From Enterobacter kobei (lineage in GTDB: Bacteria > Pseudomonadota > Gammaproteobacteria > Enterobacterales > Enterobacteriaceae): 64,000 nt of DNA. Made by a program: the position numbers and the translations under genes. The stretch is taken from contig NZ_AP024590.1 in assembly GCF_018323985.1 (NCBI RefSeq), positions 4,558,720 through 4,622,719 on the forward strand, given 5' to 3'. This document shows, piece after piece, positions 29,279 to 38,821 of this stretch (within the stretch, counting starts at the first letter, position 1; the number at the start of each line of letters is the position of its first letter). The notes beneath the pieces were generated by a model. It made no database searches. It had not been told where the DNA came from and worked only from the letters and a program-made list of their open reading frames with translations.

Positions 29279-31147
29279 TTAAATCTCAACCTGCGTACCC
29301 AGTTCAATCACCCGGTTAGGCGGAATTTCAAACTGGTCCGGGGCACGCAGTGCGTTACGTTGCAGTAACAAAAAGAGCTTGCCGCGCAGACGCAGATACC
29401 ACGGGCGTTTGCCGAGGATCAGCGACTCATGAGACATAAAGAACGAGGTTTCCATCATTCGGCAGCTCAGCCCTTCCAGCCCACAGCGGTGGAACACCTC
29501 TTCCACGTTCGGAATTTCACGCCAGCCGTAGCTTGCCACCACGCGCCAGAAGGTCGGCGAAAGCTGCTCGATCTGCACCCGGCGAACGTTATGCACATAA
29601 GGCGCATCTTCCGTACGCAGCGTCAGCAGGATCACGCGCTCGTGCAGCACTTTGTTATGCTTAAGGTTATGCAGCATGGCAAAGGGGATCACATTCAGCG
29701 CGCGGGACATATACACCGCGGTACCCGGCACGCGCACCGGCGGCGATTTCTCCAGCGAGGCGATCATCGCTTCCAGTGAATTGCCGTGTTCGTGCATACG
29801 GCGCAGCAGACGGAAACGCTCACTTTTCCAGGTGGTCATGATGATAAACATCACCATGCCGAGGCTTAACGGCAGCCAGCCGCCGGACAGCAGCTTATCG
29901 AGGTTTGCTGAGAACAGCGGCACATCAATGCACAGGAAGGCGACCAGCAGGAAACCCACCAGCAGCTTGTTCCAGTGCCAGTTTTTGCGCGCCACGGTCG
30001 TCGACAAAATAGTGGTCAGCACCATAGTACCGGTCACCGCAATGCCGTAGGCCGCCGCCAGATTACTGGAGTGCTCGAAGCTGACAATCACGATCACCAC
30101 CGCGCAATAGAGCAACCAGTTCACAAACGGAATGTAGATCTGCCCGGATTCCATTTCCGAGGTATGAATGATGCGCATCGGAGACAAATAGCCCAGACGC
30201 ACCGCCTGACGGGTCAGGGAGAATACGCCGGAGATCACCGCCTGCGAAGCGATAACCGTCGCCAGCGTGGCGATAATCAGCATCGGTATTAACGCCCATT
30301 CAGGCGCTAGCAGGAAAAACGGGTTCTTGATTGCTTCAGGTGTTTCCAGTAACAGCGCGCCCTGGCCGAAATAGTTGAGCACCAGCGACGGCAGTACCAG
30401 ACTAAACCAGGCCACACGGATCGGCAGCTTACCGAAATGGCCCATGTCCGCGTACAGCGCTTCCACGCCGGTGATCGACAGCACCACCGCGCCAAGCGCC
30501 ACGAAAGAGACCGTTTTATATTCAAGGAAGAAATGCACCGCCCAGGCCGGATTCAGCGCCTGCAGCACTTCAGGATTACTGATAATACCCCGCAGGCCAA
30601 GCACCGCCAGAATCAGAAACCACGCCAGCATGATGGGCGCAAAGAGTTTACCCACAAGCCCGGTACCGTGTTTCTGGATCATAAACAGCAGCGTCAGGAC
30701 GATGATCGACAGCGGCACCACCCAGGTTTCCAGCGACGGCGCCACGATCTCCAGCCCCTCTATCGCGGACATCACCGAAATGGCCGGCGTGATCACCACT
30801 TCACCATAGAAGAAGCTGCCGCCAATCAGTCCCATGATCACCAGCACCGAGGTCATGCGTGCAGAGGTATTCCTGCCGGCCAGCGACATCAGCGTCAGGA
30901 TCCCGCCTTCTCCGGCGTTATCGGCGCGCATCACAAAGGACAGATATTTGACGGAGACCACCAGGATCAGCAGCCAGAAAATGAGCGATAAAAAGCCGAA
31001 CACGGCATCGCGCTCAACACCAAAACCAAACTGACCAGACAAACATTCACGAAGGGTATAAAGCGGGCTGGTACCGATATCACCGTACACAACGCCGATG
31101 GCTGCGAGCGTTATCGCAGGCAACGATTGCTTATTATCTGTGCTCAT
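29279..31147 (-). CDS. kup: Low-affinity potassium transporter Kup
   Basis: K+:H+ symporter of the KUP/HAK/KT family, important at low pH and high osmolarity. 622 aa, as in E. coli. About 12 membrane spans occupy residues 10-450, including the signature GVVYGDIGTSPLYTL near the start. A hydrophilic C-terminal cytoplasmic domain of about 170 residues follows. Monocistronic, divergent from ravA; a REP element follows its stop. Confidence 0.98.
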   Translation of the reverse strand: MSTDNKQSLPAITLAAIGVVYGDIGTSPLYTLRECLSGQFGFGVERDAVFGFLSLIFWLLILVVSVKYLSFVMRADNAGEGGILTLMSLAGRNTSARMTSVLVIMGLIGGSFFYGEVVITPAISVMSAIEGLEIVAPSLETWVVPLSIIVLTLLFMIQKHGTGLVGKLFAPIMLAWFLILAVLGLRGIISNPEVLQALNPAWAVHFFLEYKTVSFVALGAVVLSITGVEALYADMGHFGKLPIRVAWFSLVLPSLVLNYFGQGALLLETPEAIKNPFFLLAPEWALIPMLIIATLATVIASQAVISGVFSLTRQAVRLGYLSPMRIIHTSEMESGQIYIPFVNWLLYCAVVIVIVSFEHSSNLAAAYGIAVTGTMVLTTILSTTVARKNWHWNKLLVGFLLVAFLCIDVPLFSANLDKLLSGGWLPLSLGMVMFIIMTTWKSERFRLLRRMHEHGNSLEAMIASLEKSPPVRVPGTAVYMSRALNVIPFAMLHNLKHNKVLHERVILLTLRTEDAPYVHNVRRVQIEQLSPTFWRVVASYGWREIPNVEEVFHRCGLEGLSCRMMETSFFMSHESLILGKRPWYLRLRGKLFLLLQRNALRAPDQFEIPPNRVIELGTQVEI

Positions 31148-31368
31148 AGACTAATCTTTTGTTTGAATGCCAACTGTGTGCTTAGTCCCTTGGCCCACAA
31201 AAAGCGCACAGTATGCACGATTATTTGCCAAATCGTACCCCTAAATGCGGTCAGGTTATCCTGCCTCAAAGAAAATGAACCCGTACTTCAGTCTATTACA
31301 AGCGCTTATTGAAACGTTTATACTCGCTGTTCTGTGCCATAAACCCGGCGAAAGGAAGTAAATGAATT

Positions 31369-32865
31369 ATGGCTCACCCACATTTATTAGCTGAAAGAAT
31401 TTCCCGTCTCAGTGCCGCACTGGAAAAAGGGCTTTTTGAGCGCAGCCATGCGATCCGCCTGTGCCTGCTGGCGGCGCTGAGCGGCGAAAGCGTCTTCCTG
31501 CTTGGCCCGCCGGGGATTGCCAAAAGCCTCATCGCCCGGCGGCTGAAGTTTGCCTTCCGCAACGCCCGGGCTTTTGAATACCTGATGACGCGCTTTTCCA
31601 CGCCGGAAGAGGTTTTCGGCCCGCTGTCGATCCAGGCGTTAAAAGATGAAGGGCGTTATGAACGCCTTACCACGGGTTACCTGCCGGAAGCAGAAATTGT
31701 CTTTTTAGATGAGATCTGGAAGGCCGGTCCGGCGATCCTTAACACGCTGCTGACGGCCATCAACGAACGCCGTTTCCGCAACGGTGCCACAGAAGCCAAA
31801 ATCCCCATGCGCCTGCTGGTGGCAGCCTCCAACGAACTGCCGGAAGCGGACAGCAGCCTTGAAGCACTGTATGACCGTATGCTTATTCGTCTGTGGCTGG
31901 ATAAAGTGCAGGATAAGGGGAATTTCCGCGCCATGCTGGTGAGCCAGCAGGATGAAAATGACAATCCAGTGGTCGATGCGCTGCAGATCAGCGACGAAGA
32001 GTATCACCAGTGGCAGCAGGACATTCCGAAGATCATCCTGCCCGATGCCGTCTTTGAGCTGATCTTCCAGTTGCGCCAGCAGCTGGATAGTCTGCCGAAT
32101 GCTCCCTATGTTTCCGATCGCCGCTGGAAAAAAGCCATTCGCTTACTGCAAGCCAGCGCCTTTTTCTCCGGTCGCGATGCCGTCGCGCCGATCGATCTGA
32201 TCCTGCTGAAAGACTGCCTGTGGCATGACGCAGAGAGCATGAATCTGCTTACACAACAAATAGATATTTTGATGACCGTTCATGCCTGGCAGCAACAGGC
32301 TATGCTGACCAAACTGGCTGCCATCGGACAGCGCCGTCTTCAGCTGCAACAGCAGCAAAGCGATAAAACCGCCCTGCGTGTGTTACGCCAGAGCGGCATG
32401 TTCAGTCGTCGCCCGCACTATGAGTTACCGGCGGAACTCATCGATACCACCCTGACGCTGCTGCTCCAGCAGCCGCTGAAACTACACGATATGCAGGTGA
32501 TCCATCTGACCATTGAGCGAGCCGCACTTGAGCAGTGGCTGGCGAAAGGGGGCGAGATCCGCGGCAAACTCAACGGCATCGGTTTTGCGCAGTTGCTGAA
32601 TCTGGAAGTCGACAACACGCTACACCTGATAGTGCGCGACGTCAGCCTGCAGGGATCGCGTCTCGCCCTGCCGGGCAGCGCGCAGGACAACGTGCCGGAT
32701 GAAATCACTCGCCAGCTGGAAGCGCTGGACAATGAATGGCATCAGCAGCACACGCGCTTCAGTGAACAACAAAAATGCCTGTTTATTCACAACGACTGGG
32801 CGGGTCGCATTGAAGGTAGCCTGCAGGACGTTGGCGCGCAGATCAAACAGGCGCGTCAATGCTGA
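31369..32865 (+). CDS. ravA: MoxR AAA+ ATPase RavA
   Basis: Hexameric AAA+ protein that binds inducible lysine decarboxylase (LdcI) and, with ViaA, acts on respiratory complexes and lipids. 498 aa. Walker A GPPGIAKS, Walker B IVFLDEIWK, sensor 1 AASNELPE and the arginine-finger region are visible in the first 250 residues. The C-terminal third holds the LARA domain that binds LdcI. GGAAG precedes the ATG. Overlaps viaA by 7 bp. Confidence 0.97.
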   Translation: MAHPHLLAERISRLSAALEKGLFERSHAIRLCLLAALSGESVFLLGPPGIAKSLIARRLKFAFRNARAFEYLMTRFSTPEEVFGPLSIQALKDEGRYERLTTGYLPEAEIVFLDEIWKAGPAILNTLLTAINERRFRNGATEAKIPMRLLVAASNELPEADSSLEALYDRMLIRLWLDKVQDKGNFRAMLVSQQDENDNPVVDALQISDEEYHQWQQDIPKIILPDAVFELIFQLRQQLDSLPNAPYVSDRRWKKAIRLLQASAFFSGRDAVAPIDLILLKDCLWHDAESMNLLTQQIDILMTVHAWQQQAMLTKLAAIGQRRLQLQQQQSDKTALRVLRQSGMFSRRPHYELPAELIDTTLTLLLQQPLKLHDMQVIHLTIERAALEQWLAKGGEIRGKLNGIGFAQLLNLEVDNTLHLIVRDVSLQGSRLALPGSAQDNVPDEITRQLEALDNEWHQQHTRFSEQQKCLFIHNDWAGRIEGSLQDVGAQIKQARQC

Positions 32866-34310
32866 CGCTGGATACCCTCAATGTGATGCTGGCGGTCAGT
32901 GAAGAGGGGATGATTGAAGAACTGATCGTCGCCCTGCTGGCCTCCCCGCAGCTGGCGGTTTTTTTTGAGAAATTTCCTCGTCTGCGCCATGCCATTACCG
33001 AAGATATCCCCCGCTGGCGGGAGGCGCTAAAGGGACGGCTGAAAGATACCCGCGTACCTCCGGAGCTGACGGAAGAGGTGCTCAGCTATCAACAAAGCCA
33101 GTTGCTCTCCACCACGCAGCTGACCATTCAAATGCCGCAGATCCTCAGCCTGCTGGAAAAAGTCCACTCTCCCTATGCCGCACAGGCAAAACAGCTGGTG
33201 GCTGATAACGCCACCTTTACCCCCGCCCTGCACACGCTGTTTTTGCAGCGCTGGCGATTAAGCCTGGTGGTGCAAACCACAGCGCTCAATCAGCAATTAC
33301 TGGAAGAAGAGCGCGAGCAGTTGCTCAGTGAAGTACAGGAACGGATGACGCTGAGCGGGCAGCTCGATCCGGTGCTGGTGGAAAACGACAATGCTGCCGG
33401 ACGGCTGTGGGATATGAGCGCCGGGCAGCTAAAGCGCGGCGACTATCAGCTGATCATCAAATACGGGGATTTTCTGGCCGCCCAGCCCGAACTGAAAAAG
33501 CTGGCTGAACAACTGGGTCGCTCACGAGAGGCGAAGTCCGTACCCCGCAACGATGCGCCGATGGAAACCTTTCGCACGCTGGTGCGTGAGCCGTCCTCCG
33601 TTCCCGAACAGGTTGATGGCCTGCAGCAGAGCGATGACATCTTACGTTTACTGCCACCGGAACTGGCCACGCTGGGCATCAGTGAACTGGAGTATGAGTT
33701 TTATCGGCGGCTGGTGGAGAAGCAACTGCTGACCTATCGCTTACAGGGCGAAGCCTGGCGGGAGAAGATCACCGAGCGACCGGTGGTGCATCAGGATTTT
33801 GACGAGCAACCGCGTGGGCCTTTTATCGTCTGCGTCGATACGTCCGGATCGATGGGCGGTTTTAATGAGCAGTGCGCGAAGGCGTTTTGCCTGGCGCTGA
33901 TGCGCGTGGCGCTGGCCGACCGACGTCGCTGTTTTATCATGCTATTTTCCAGTGAAGTGGTGCGCTATGAGCTGTCGGGCAAGGAAGGCATAGAGCAGGC
34001 GATCCGCTTTTTGAGCCAGCGTTTTCGCGGCGGTACCGATCTCGCCAGCTGTTTCCGCGCCATTATCGAGCGGATGCAGGGCGGCGAGTGGTTCGATGCG
34101 GATGCGGTGGTGATCTCCGATTTTATCGCCCAGCGTCTGCCGGACGAGGTGATCGGCAAAGTAAACGAATTGCAGCGCGTCCATCAGCACCGCTTTCATG
34201 CGGTGGCGATGTCAGCGCACGGCAAGCCCGGCATCCTGCGCATTTTCGATCATATCTGGCGCTTTGATACCGGGATGCGCAGCCGCCTGCTGCGACGCTG
34301 GCGGCGTTGA
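32859..34310 (+). CDS. viaA: VWA-domain protein ViaA, partner of RavA
   Basis: 483 aa. The C-terminal von Willebrand A domain has a MIDAS motif in VCVDTSGSMGGFNE and a later FRGGTDLASCF; the N-terminal half is helical. MoxR-VWA gene pairs typically work together as chaperone-like modules, and here the ATG lies inside the ravA 3' end (7-bp overlap), implying translational coupling. The convergent asnA stop is only 1 bp away. Confidence 0.97.
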   Translation: MLTLDTLNVMLAVSEEGMIEELIVALLASPQLAVFFEKFPRLRHAITEDIPRWREALKGRLKDTRVPPELTEEVLSYQQSQLLSTTQLTIQMPQILSLLEKVHSPYAAQAKQLVADNATFTPALHTLFLQRWRLSLVVQTTALNQQLLEEEREQLLSEVQERMTLSGQLDPVLVENDNAAGRLWDMSAGQLKRGDYQLIIKYGDFLAAQPELKKLAEQLGRSREAKSVPRNDAPMETFRTLVREPSSVPEQVDGLQQSDDILRLLPPELATLGISELEYEFYRRLVEKQLLTYRLQGEAWREKITERPVVHQDFDEQPRGPFIVCVDTSGSMGGFNEQCAKAFCLALMRVALADRRRCFIMLFSSEVVRYELSGKEGIEQAIRFLSQRFRGGTDLASCFRAIIERMQGGEWFDADAVVISDFIAQRLPDEVIGKVNELQRVHQHRFHAVAMSAHGKPGILRIFDHIWRFDTGMRSRLLRRWRR

Positions 34311-34311
34311 A

Positions 34312-35304
34312 TTACAGCAGGGATGAGACGCTGTCGCGTACCTGCGCAGGCCAGACGCCGCACTGTACCTGACCAATGTGCGGCAGTTGCAGCAGCAGCA
34401 TGGTCAGCCGTGACTGGCCAATCCCGCCGCCGATGGTCTGCGGCATCTGTCCTTCCAGCAGCGCACGGTGCCATTCCAGCGCCAGCCGATCTTCATCACC
34501 GGTCAGCTTTAGCTGACGTTTAAGCGTTTCGGCGTCAACGCGGATCCCCATCGAGGACAGCTCCAGCGCATCTTCCAGTACCGGGTTCCACACCAGGATG
34601 TCGCCGTTCAGCCCGGAAAAACCGGTTTCAGTAGGGGTCGTCCAGTCATCATAATCCGGCGCACGGACATCGTGACGTTTGCCATCGCTCAGATCGCCGC
34701 CGATACCGATCAGGAACACCGCACCCAGCTCTTTCGCAATGGCACGCTCGCGGCCCTTGGCGTCGAGACCCGGGAAGCGGGTCAGCAGCTCTTCGCTGTG
34801 CACAAAGTGGATCTGCTCTGGCAGGAACGGTGCCAGACCAAACTCCGCGCTCACTGCCGCTTCGGTTGCTTTAATACCTGACCAGATCGCTGAGACAGTA
34901 GCTTTCAGCGTGCCGAGGTGGCGTTCGCCATCGCCAAGAACGCGCTCCCAGTCCCACTGATCAACATACACCGAGTGGATCGGCGTGAGACGATCTTCAT
35001 CCGGACGCAGGGCTTTCATGTGCGTGTAAAGCCCTTCACCGGCGCTGAAGTCGTGTTGTCCTAAGGTCTGTCGTTTCCATTTAGCCAGCGAGTGCACCAC
35101 TTCAAAGCGCGCCTCCGGCAACGTTTTCACATTTACCTGTACCGCCTTTTCGCAACCAGACAGGTTGTCCTGAGTGCCATCCCCTATCCGGCTGAGGATC
35201 GGTGCCTGGACTTCGATCAGGCCCAGTTTTTCTTCCAGCTGGCGGGAAAAGTGAGCTTTGACGAAACTGATCTGGCGTTGTTTTGCGATGTAAGCGGTTT
35301 TCAT
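34312..35304 (-). CDS. asnA: Aspartate-ammonia ligase (asparagine synthetase A)
   Basis: Makes asparagine from aspartate, ammonia and ATP; related to class II aminoacyl-tRNA synthetases. 330 aa from ATG 35304 (MKTAYIAKQRQISFVKAHFS), the K-12 length; a start nine codons upstream lacks conserved residues. Segments RQTLGQHDFSAGEGLYTHM and GGGIGQSRLTMLLLQ are characteristic. It diverges from asnC, its activator in E. coli. Confidence 0.98.
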   Translation of the reverse strand: MKTAYIAKQRQISFVKAHFSRQLEEKLGLIEVQAPILSRIGDGTQDNLSGCEKAVQVNVKTLPEARFEVVHSLAKWKRQTLGQHDFSAGEGLYTHMKALRPDEDRLTPIHSVYVDQWDWERVLGDGERHLGTLKATVSAIWSGIKATEAAVSAEFGLAPFLPEQIHFVHSEELLTRFPGLDAKGRERAIAKELGAVFLIGIGGDLSDGKRHDVRAPDYDDWTTPTETGFSGLNGDILVWNPVLEDALELSSMGIRVDAETLKRQLKLTGDEDRLALEWHRALLEGQMPQTIGGGIGQSRLTMLLLQLPHIGQVQCGVWPAQVRDSVSSLL

Positions 35305-35454
35305 TATTGAACTCCTGTGTCCAGTTGCCATTGATTAAGCAACAAAAGGAGAGTGATATTCAATAATCTACAGATAAAAAGCCCGGTTCACTTTTGATTC
35401 CATAAAATATGACGCTAAACTGGATGGAATCATCAATCAACATAAGAAAAACCT

Positions 35455-35913
35455 ATGGAAAATTATCAGATCGATAATCTGGATCGCGGCATTCTTGAGG
35501 CGCTGATGGCAAATGCGCGTACGGCCTATGCCGAACTCGCCAAACAATTTGGCGTCAGCCCCGGCACCATTCACGTTCGCGTCGAGAAAATGAAGCAGGC
35601 TGGCATTATCACCGGCGCGCGCATTGATGTGAGTCCGAAGCAGCTCGGCTACGACGTCTGTTGCTTCATCGGCATCATTTTAAAAAGCGCCAAAGATTAT
35701 CCGTCGGCTCTCGCCCGGCTGGAAAGCCTGGAGGAGGTCACTGAAGCGTATTACACCACCGGGCACTACAGCATCTTTATTAAGGTGATGTGTAAATCGA
35801 TCGATGCGCTGCAACAGGTACTTATCAACAAGATCCAAACAATTGATGAAATTCAGTCCACTGAGACGCTGATCTCGCTGCAGAACCCGATCATGCGTAC
35901 CATCCGCCCGTGA
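35455..35913 (+). CDS. asnC: Lrp/AsnC-family regulator AsnC
   Basis: Activates asnA when asparagine is scarce; asparagine blocks this. 152 aa with an N-terminal HTH (DRGILEALMANARTAYAELA, then FGVSPGTIHVRVEKM) and a C-terminal RAM ligand-binding domain (YTTGHYSIFIKVM). Transcription runs toward mioC and oriC, as in E. coli. Confidence 0.98.
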   Translation: MENYQIDNLDRGILEALMANARTAYAELAKQFGVSPGTIHVRVEKMKQAGIITGARIDVSPKQLGYDVCCFIGIILKSAKDYPSALARLESLEEVTEAYYTTGHYSIFIKVMCKSIDALQQVLINKIQTIDEIQSTETLISLQNPIMRTIRP

Positions 35914-35934
35914 TCCTCTGAAATAATCACCCTG

Positions 35935-35943
35935 TTTTCCACA
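35935..35943 (+). promoter_or_regulatory. Degenerate DnaA box in the mioC promoter
   Basis: TTTTCCACA, one mismatch from TTATNCACA, between asnC and mioC. In E. coli DnaA binds the mioC promoter and represses transcription entering oriC. Confidence 0.45.
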
Positions 35944-36003
35944 GGTAGATCCCAGCTCATTCACAGCGTACAATACGCCACGCTTAATTGAGGACGGACG
36001 ATC

Positions 36004-36453
36004 ATGGCAGATATTACGCTTATCAGTGGCAGTACCCTGGGCGGGGCAGAGTATGTGGCAGAGCACCTGGCTGAAAAGCTGGAAGAGGCAGGCTACAGCA
36101 CCAGCACGCAGCATGGTCCGTTACTTGAGGATCTGCCGGCAGAGGGCGTGTGGCTGCTGGTTTCCAGTACCCACGGCGCTGGGGATTTGCCGGACAACAT
36201 TCTTCCTTTATATGAAGAACTGAAAGAACAGCAGCCGGATCTGTCTCAGGTACGCTTTGGGGCTATCGGGATCGGCAGTCGTGAGTACGACACCTTTTGC
36301 GGGGCGATCGACAAGCTGGAAAGCGAAATGCAGGCTTGCGGTGCTAAACAGATCGGTGAAACGCTGCGGATCAACGTCCTCGATCATGATATTCCCGAGG
36401 ATCCAGCGGAAATCTGGCTGGGATCCTGGATTAATTTACTCAAGATTGTGTAA
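36004..36453 (+). CDS. mioC: FMN-binding flavodoxin-like protein MioC
   Basis: 149-aa short-chain flavodoxin implicated in biotin synthase electron supply in E. coli. FMN phosphate loop SGSTLGGAEYVAE near the N-terminus, then STHGAGDLPDN and GSREYDTFC around the flavin ring. The gene reads into oriC, so its transcription may influence initiation. Confidence 0.97.
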   Translation: MADITLISGSTLGGAEYVAEHLAEKLEEAGYSTSTQHGPLLEDLPAEGVWLLVSSTHGAGDLPDNILPLYEELKEQQPDLSQVRFGAIGIGSREYDTFCGAIDKLESEMQACGAKQIGETLRINVLDHDIPEDPAEIWLGSWINLLKIV

Positions 36454-36469
36454 AGATCGTGCGATCAGT

Positions 36470-36737
36470 TGTGTATAAGTCTGGTTAAAAGCTTGGATCA
36501 ACCGGTAGTTATCCACGGTATAAGGTTTGATGAGTTTTTGGGCTGTGTATAACCCTTCATTTTGATCCCAGCTTATACTGCGCGGGATCACCGATCATTC
36601 ACAGGTAACGATCCTTTCTAATGTCTTGATCTTCAACGCCGGATCCGGGTTATCCACAGAGATGGACGATCCTAATAAGAGATCATAGTAAAAAAGATCT
36701 CTAAAAGAAAAAGATCTCTTAATAATAGTCAGGATCC
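36470..36737. other. oriC: Chromosomal replication origin oriC
   Basis: 268 bp between mioC and mnmG. On the minus strand it reads in E. coli order: the AT-rich unwinding element with 13-mers, then DnaA boxes. Boxes seen: R1 TTATCCACA (36650-36658, plus), R5/M TCATTCACA (36595-36603, plus), R2 TGTGTATAA (36544-36552), R3 TTATCCACG (36509-36517, plus) and R4 TGTGTATAA (36470-36478). About fourteen GATC sites lie between 36454 and 36737, giving Dam/SeqA control. R4 is TTATACACA rather than the E. coli TTATCCACA, and R3 is nearer consensus than in E. coli. Boundaries are by analogy with the minimal origin. Confidence 0.96.
36672..36716 (-). other. oriC DNA unwinding element (three 13-mers)
   Basis: Minus strand, left to right: L GATCTTTTTCTTT (36716-36704), M GATCTTTTTTACT (36699-36687) and R GATCTCTTATTAG (36684-36672). 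Each starts with GATCT, as in E. coli; R is identical and L and M are more T-rich. This is where DnaA melts the duplex and DnaB loads. Confidence 0.9.
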
Positions 36738-36825
36738 CGGCTCTTTCTCGATGGGCTAAAGTTGAGTAGAATCCACGGCCCAGGCACCCAACCACTTTCT
36801 AACCGCTCAGGCGAGGCAAACCACC

Positions 36826-38715
36826 ATGTTTTATCCGGATCCTTTCGACGTCATCATCATTGGCGGGGGTCATGCAGGCACTGAGGCCGCAATGGCCGCT
36901 GCACGCATGGGTCAGCAGACCCTGCTTTTGACACACAATATCGACACCCTGGGACAGATGTCGTGCAACCCGGCGATCGGCGGTATTGGGAAAGGACACC
37001 TGGTAAAAGAAGTGGATGCGCTGGGCGGATTGATGGCAAAGGCAATCGATCAGGCTGGCATCCAGTTTAGGATACTAAACGCGAGCAAAGGGCCGGCTGT
37101 TCGTGCCACCCGTGCTCAGGCGGATCGCGTGCTTTACCGTCAGGCGGTACGCACTGCACTGGAGAATCAGCCGAACCTGATGATCTTCCAGCAGGCGGTT
37201 GAGGATCTGATCGTCGAGAACGATCGTGTTGTCGGTGCTGTGACGCAGATGGGCCTGAAGTTCCGCGCCAAATCTGTCGTGCTGACGGTCGGGACGTTTC
37301 TCGACGGCAAAATTCATATCGGCATGGATAACTACAGCGGTGGCCGTGCTGGCGATCCGCCGTCGATTTCGCTTTCCCGCCGTTTGCGCGAACTGCCGCT
37401 GCGCGTCAGCCGCCTGAAAACCGGGACGCCGCCGCGTATTGACGCGCGTACCATCGATTTTAGCGTGCTGGCTGAACAGCACGGTGACACGCCGCTGCCG
37501 GTCTTTTCGTTCATGGGTAACGTGGATCAACATCCGCGCCAGGTGCCGTGCTACATCACCTACACCAACGAAAAAACCCACGACGTGATCCGCAATAACC
37601 TCGATCGCAGCCCGATGTATGCCGGTGTGATCGAAGGGATCGGCCCGCGCTACTGCCCGTCGATCGAAGACAAAGTGATGCGCTTTGCGGATCGTAACCA
37701 GCACCAGATCTTCCTTGAACCGGAAGGCCTGACCTCGAACGAAATTTATCCTAACGGTATCTCCACCAGCCTGCCGTTCGATGTGCAGATGCAGATCGTA
37801 CGATCCATGCAGGGTCTGGAGAACGCGAAGATCGTCCGTCCGGGTTATGCGATCGAGTATGACTTCTTCGATCCGCGAGACCTGAAGCCGACGCTGGAAA
37901 GTAAATTTATCGCCGGTCTGTTCTTTGCCGGTCAGATCAACGGCACTACCGGTTACGAAGAAGCGGCCGCGCAGGGGCTGCTGGCTGGTCTGAACGCCGC
38001 CCGTTTCTCTGCCGAAAAAGAGGGCTGGGCGCCGGGACGTTCTCAGGCTTATCTGGGTGTGCTGGTGGATGACCTGTGCACGCTGGGAACCAAAGAGCCG
38101 TACCGCATGTTCACCTCCCGCGCGGAATATCGTCTGATGCTGCGTGAAGACAACGCGGATATCCGTTTAACCGCCGCGGGCCGTGAACTGGGCCTGGTGG
38201 ACGACGAGCGCTGGGCTCGCTTTAACGAGAAGCTGGAAAACATCGAGCGCGAACGCCAGCGCCTGAAAGATATCTGGCTGCACCCGCACTCTGAAAAGAT
38301 TGAAGAGGTGAATGCGAAGCTGAGCGCGCCGCTGTCCCGCGAGGCGAACGGTGAAGATCTGCTGCGTCGTCCGGAAATGACCTATCGCGACATGGTCGAG
38401 CTGTCGTCCTTTGCGCCGGGGCTGAGTGATGCCCAGGCTGCCGAGCAGGTCGAAATCCAGGTGAAATACGAAGGTTATATTGCGCGCCAGCAGGACGAAA
38501 TCGACAAGCAGCAGCGTAACGAGAACACCGTGCTGCCTGCGACCCTGGATTATCGTCAGGTCAGCGGCCTCTCCAACGAAGTGATCGCCAAGCTTAACGA
38601 TCACAAACCGTCTTCCATCGGTCAGGCATCGCGTATCTCCGGTATTACCCCTGCGGCGATCTCCATTCTGCTGGTGTGGCTGAAAAAGCAGGGTATGCTG
38701 CGCCGCAGCGCGTAG
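36826..38715 (+). CDS. mnmG: tRNA uridine-5-carboxymethylaminomethyl modification enzyme MnmG (GidA)
   Basis: FAD-dependent partner of MnmE; installs cmnm5/nm5 groups at U34 of tRNAs reading split codon boxes. 629 aa. N-terminal Rossmann motif IIIGGGHAGTEAAMAAARMG binds FAD, and the conserved GSCNPAIGGIGKGHL-type segment (MSCNPAIGGIGKG) follows. The C-terminal helical domain contacts MnmE and tRNA. First gene clockwise of oriC; its promoter lies in the 36738-36825 gap. MnmE itself is encoded at 59.6 kb in this window. Confidence 0.99.
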   Translation: MFYPDPFDVIIIGGGHAGTEAAMAAARMGQQTLLLTHNIDTLGQMSCNPAIGGIGKGHLVKEVDALGGLMAKAIDQAGIQFRILNASKGPAVRATRAQADRVLYRQAVRTALENQPNLMIFQQAVEDLIVENDRVVGAVTQMGLKFRAKSVVLTVGTFLDGKIHIGMDNYSGGRAGDPPSISLSRRLRELPLRVSRLKTGTPPRIDARTIDFSVLAEQHGDTPLPVFSFMGNVDQHPRQVPCYITYTNEKTHDVIRNNLDRSPMYAGVIEGIGPRYCPSIEDKVMRFADRNQHQIFLEPEGLTSNEIYPNGISTSLPFDVQMQIVRSMQGLENAKIVRPGYAIEYDFFDPRDLKPTLESKFIAGLFFAGQINGTTGYEEAAAQGLLAGLNAARFSAEKEGWAPGRSQAYLGVLVDDLCTLGTKEPYRMFTSRAEYRLMLREDNADIRLTAAGRELGLVDDERWARFNEKLENIERERQRLKDIWLHPHSEKIEEVNAKLSAPLSREANGEDLLRRPEMTYRDMVELSSFAPGLSDAQAAEQVEIQVKYEGYIARQQDEIDKQQRNENTVLPATLDYRQVSGLSNEVIAKLNDHKPSSIGQASRISGITPAAISILLVWLKKQGMLRRSA

Positions 38716-38727
38716 TTCCTTGAACGT

Positions 38728-38797
38728 TGCCCGGTGGCATTGTGCTTACCGGGCCGACAGAACCCGTTGGGCGGGTTAGCGAAGCGCTACCCGCCGT
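38728..38797. repeat. REP/BIME element between mnmG and rsmG
   Basis: Imperfect palindromes GCCCGGTGGCATTGTGCTTACCGGGC and GGCGGGTTAGCGAAGCGCTACCCGCC. Typical intercistronic REP pair within the mnmG-rsmG transcript. Confidence 0.8.
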
Positions 38798-38821
38798 TAA
38801 GCATCTAAACAGGTAATCACC

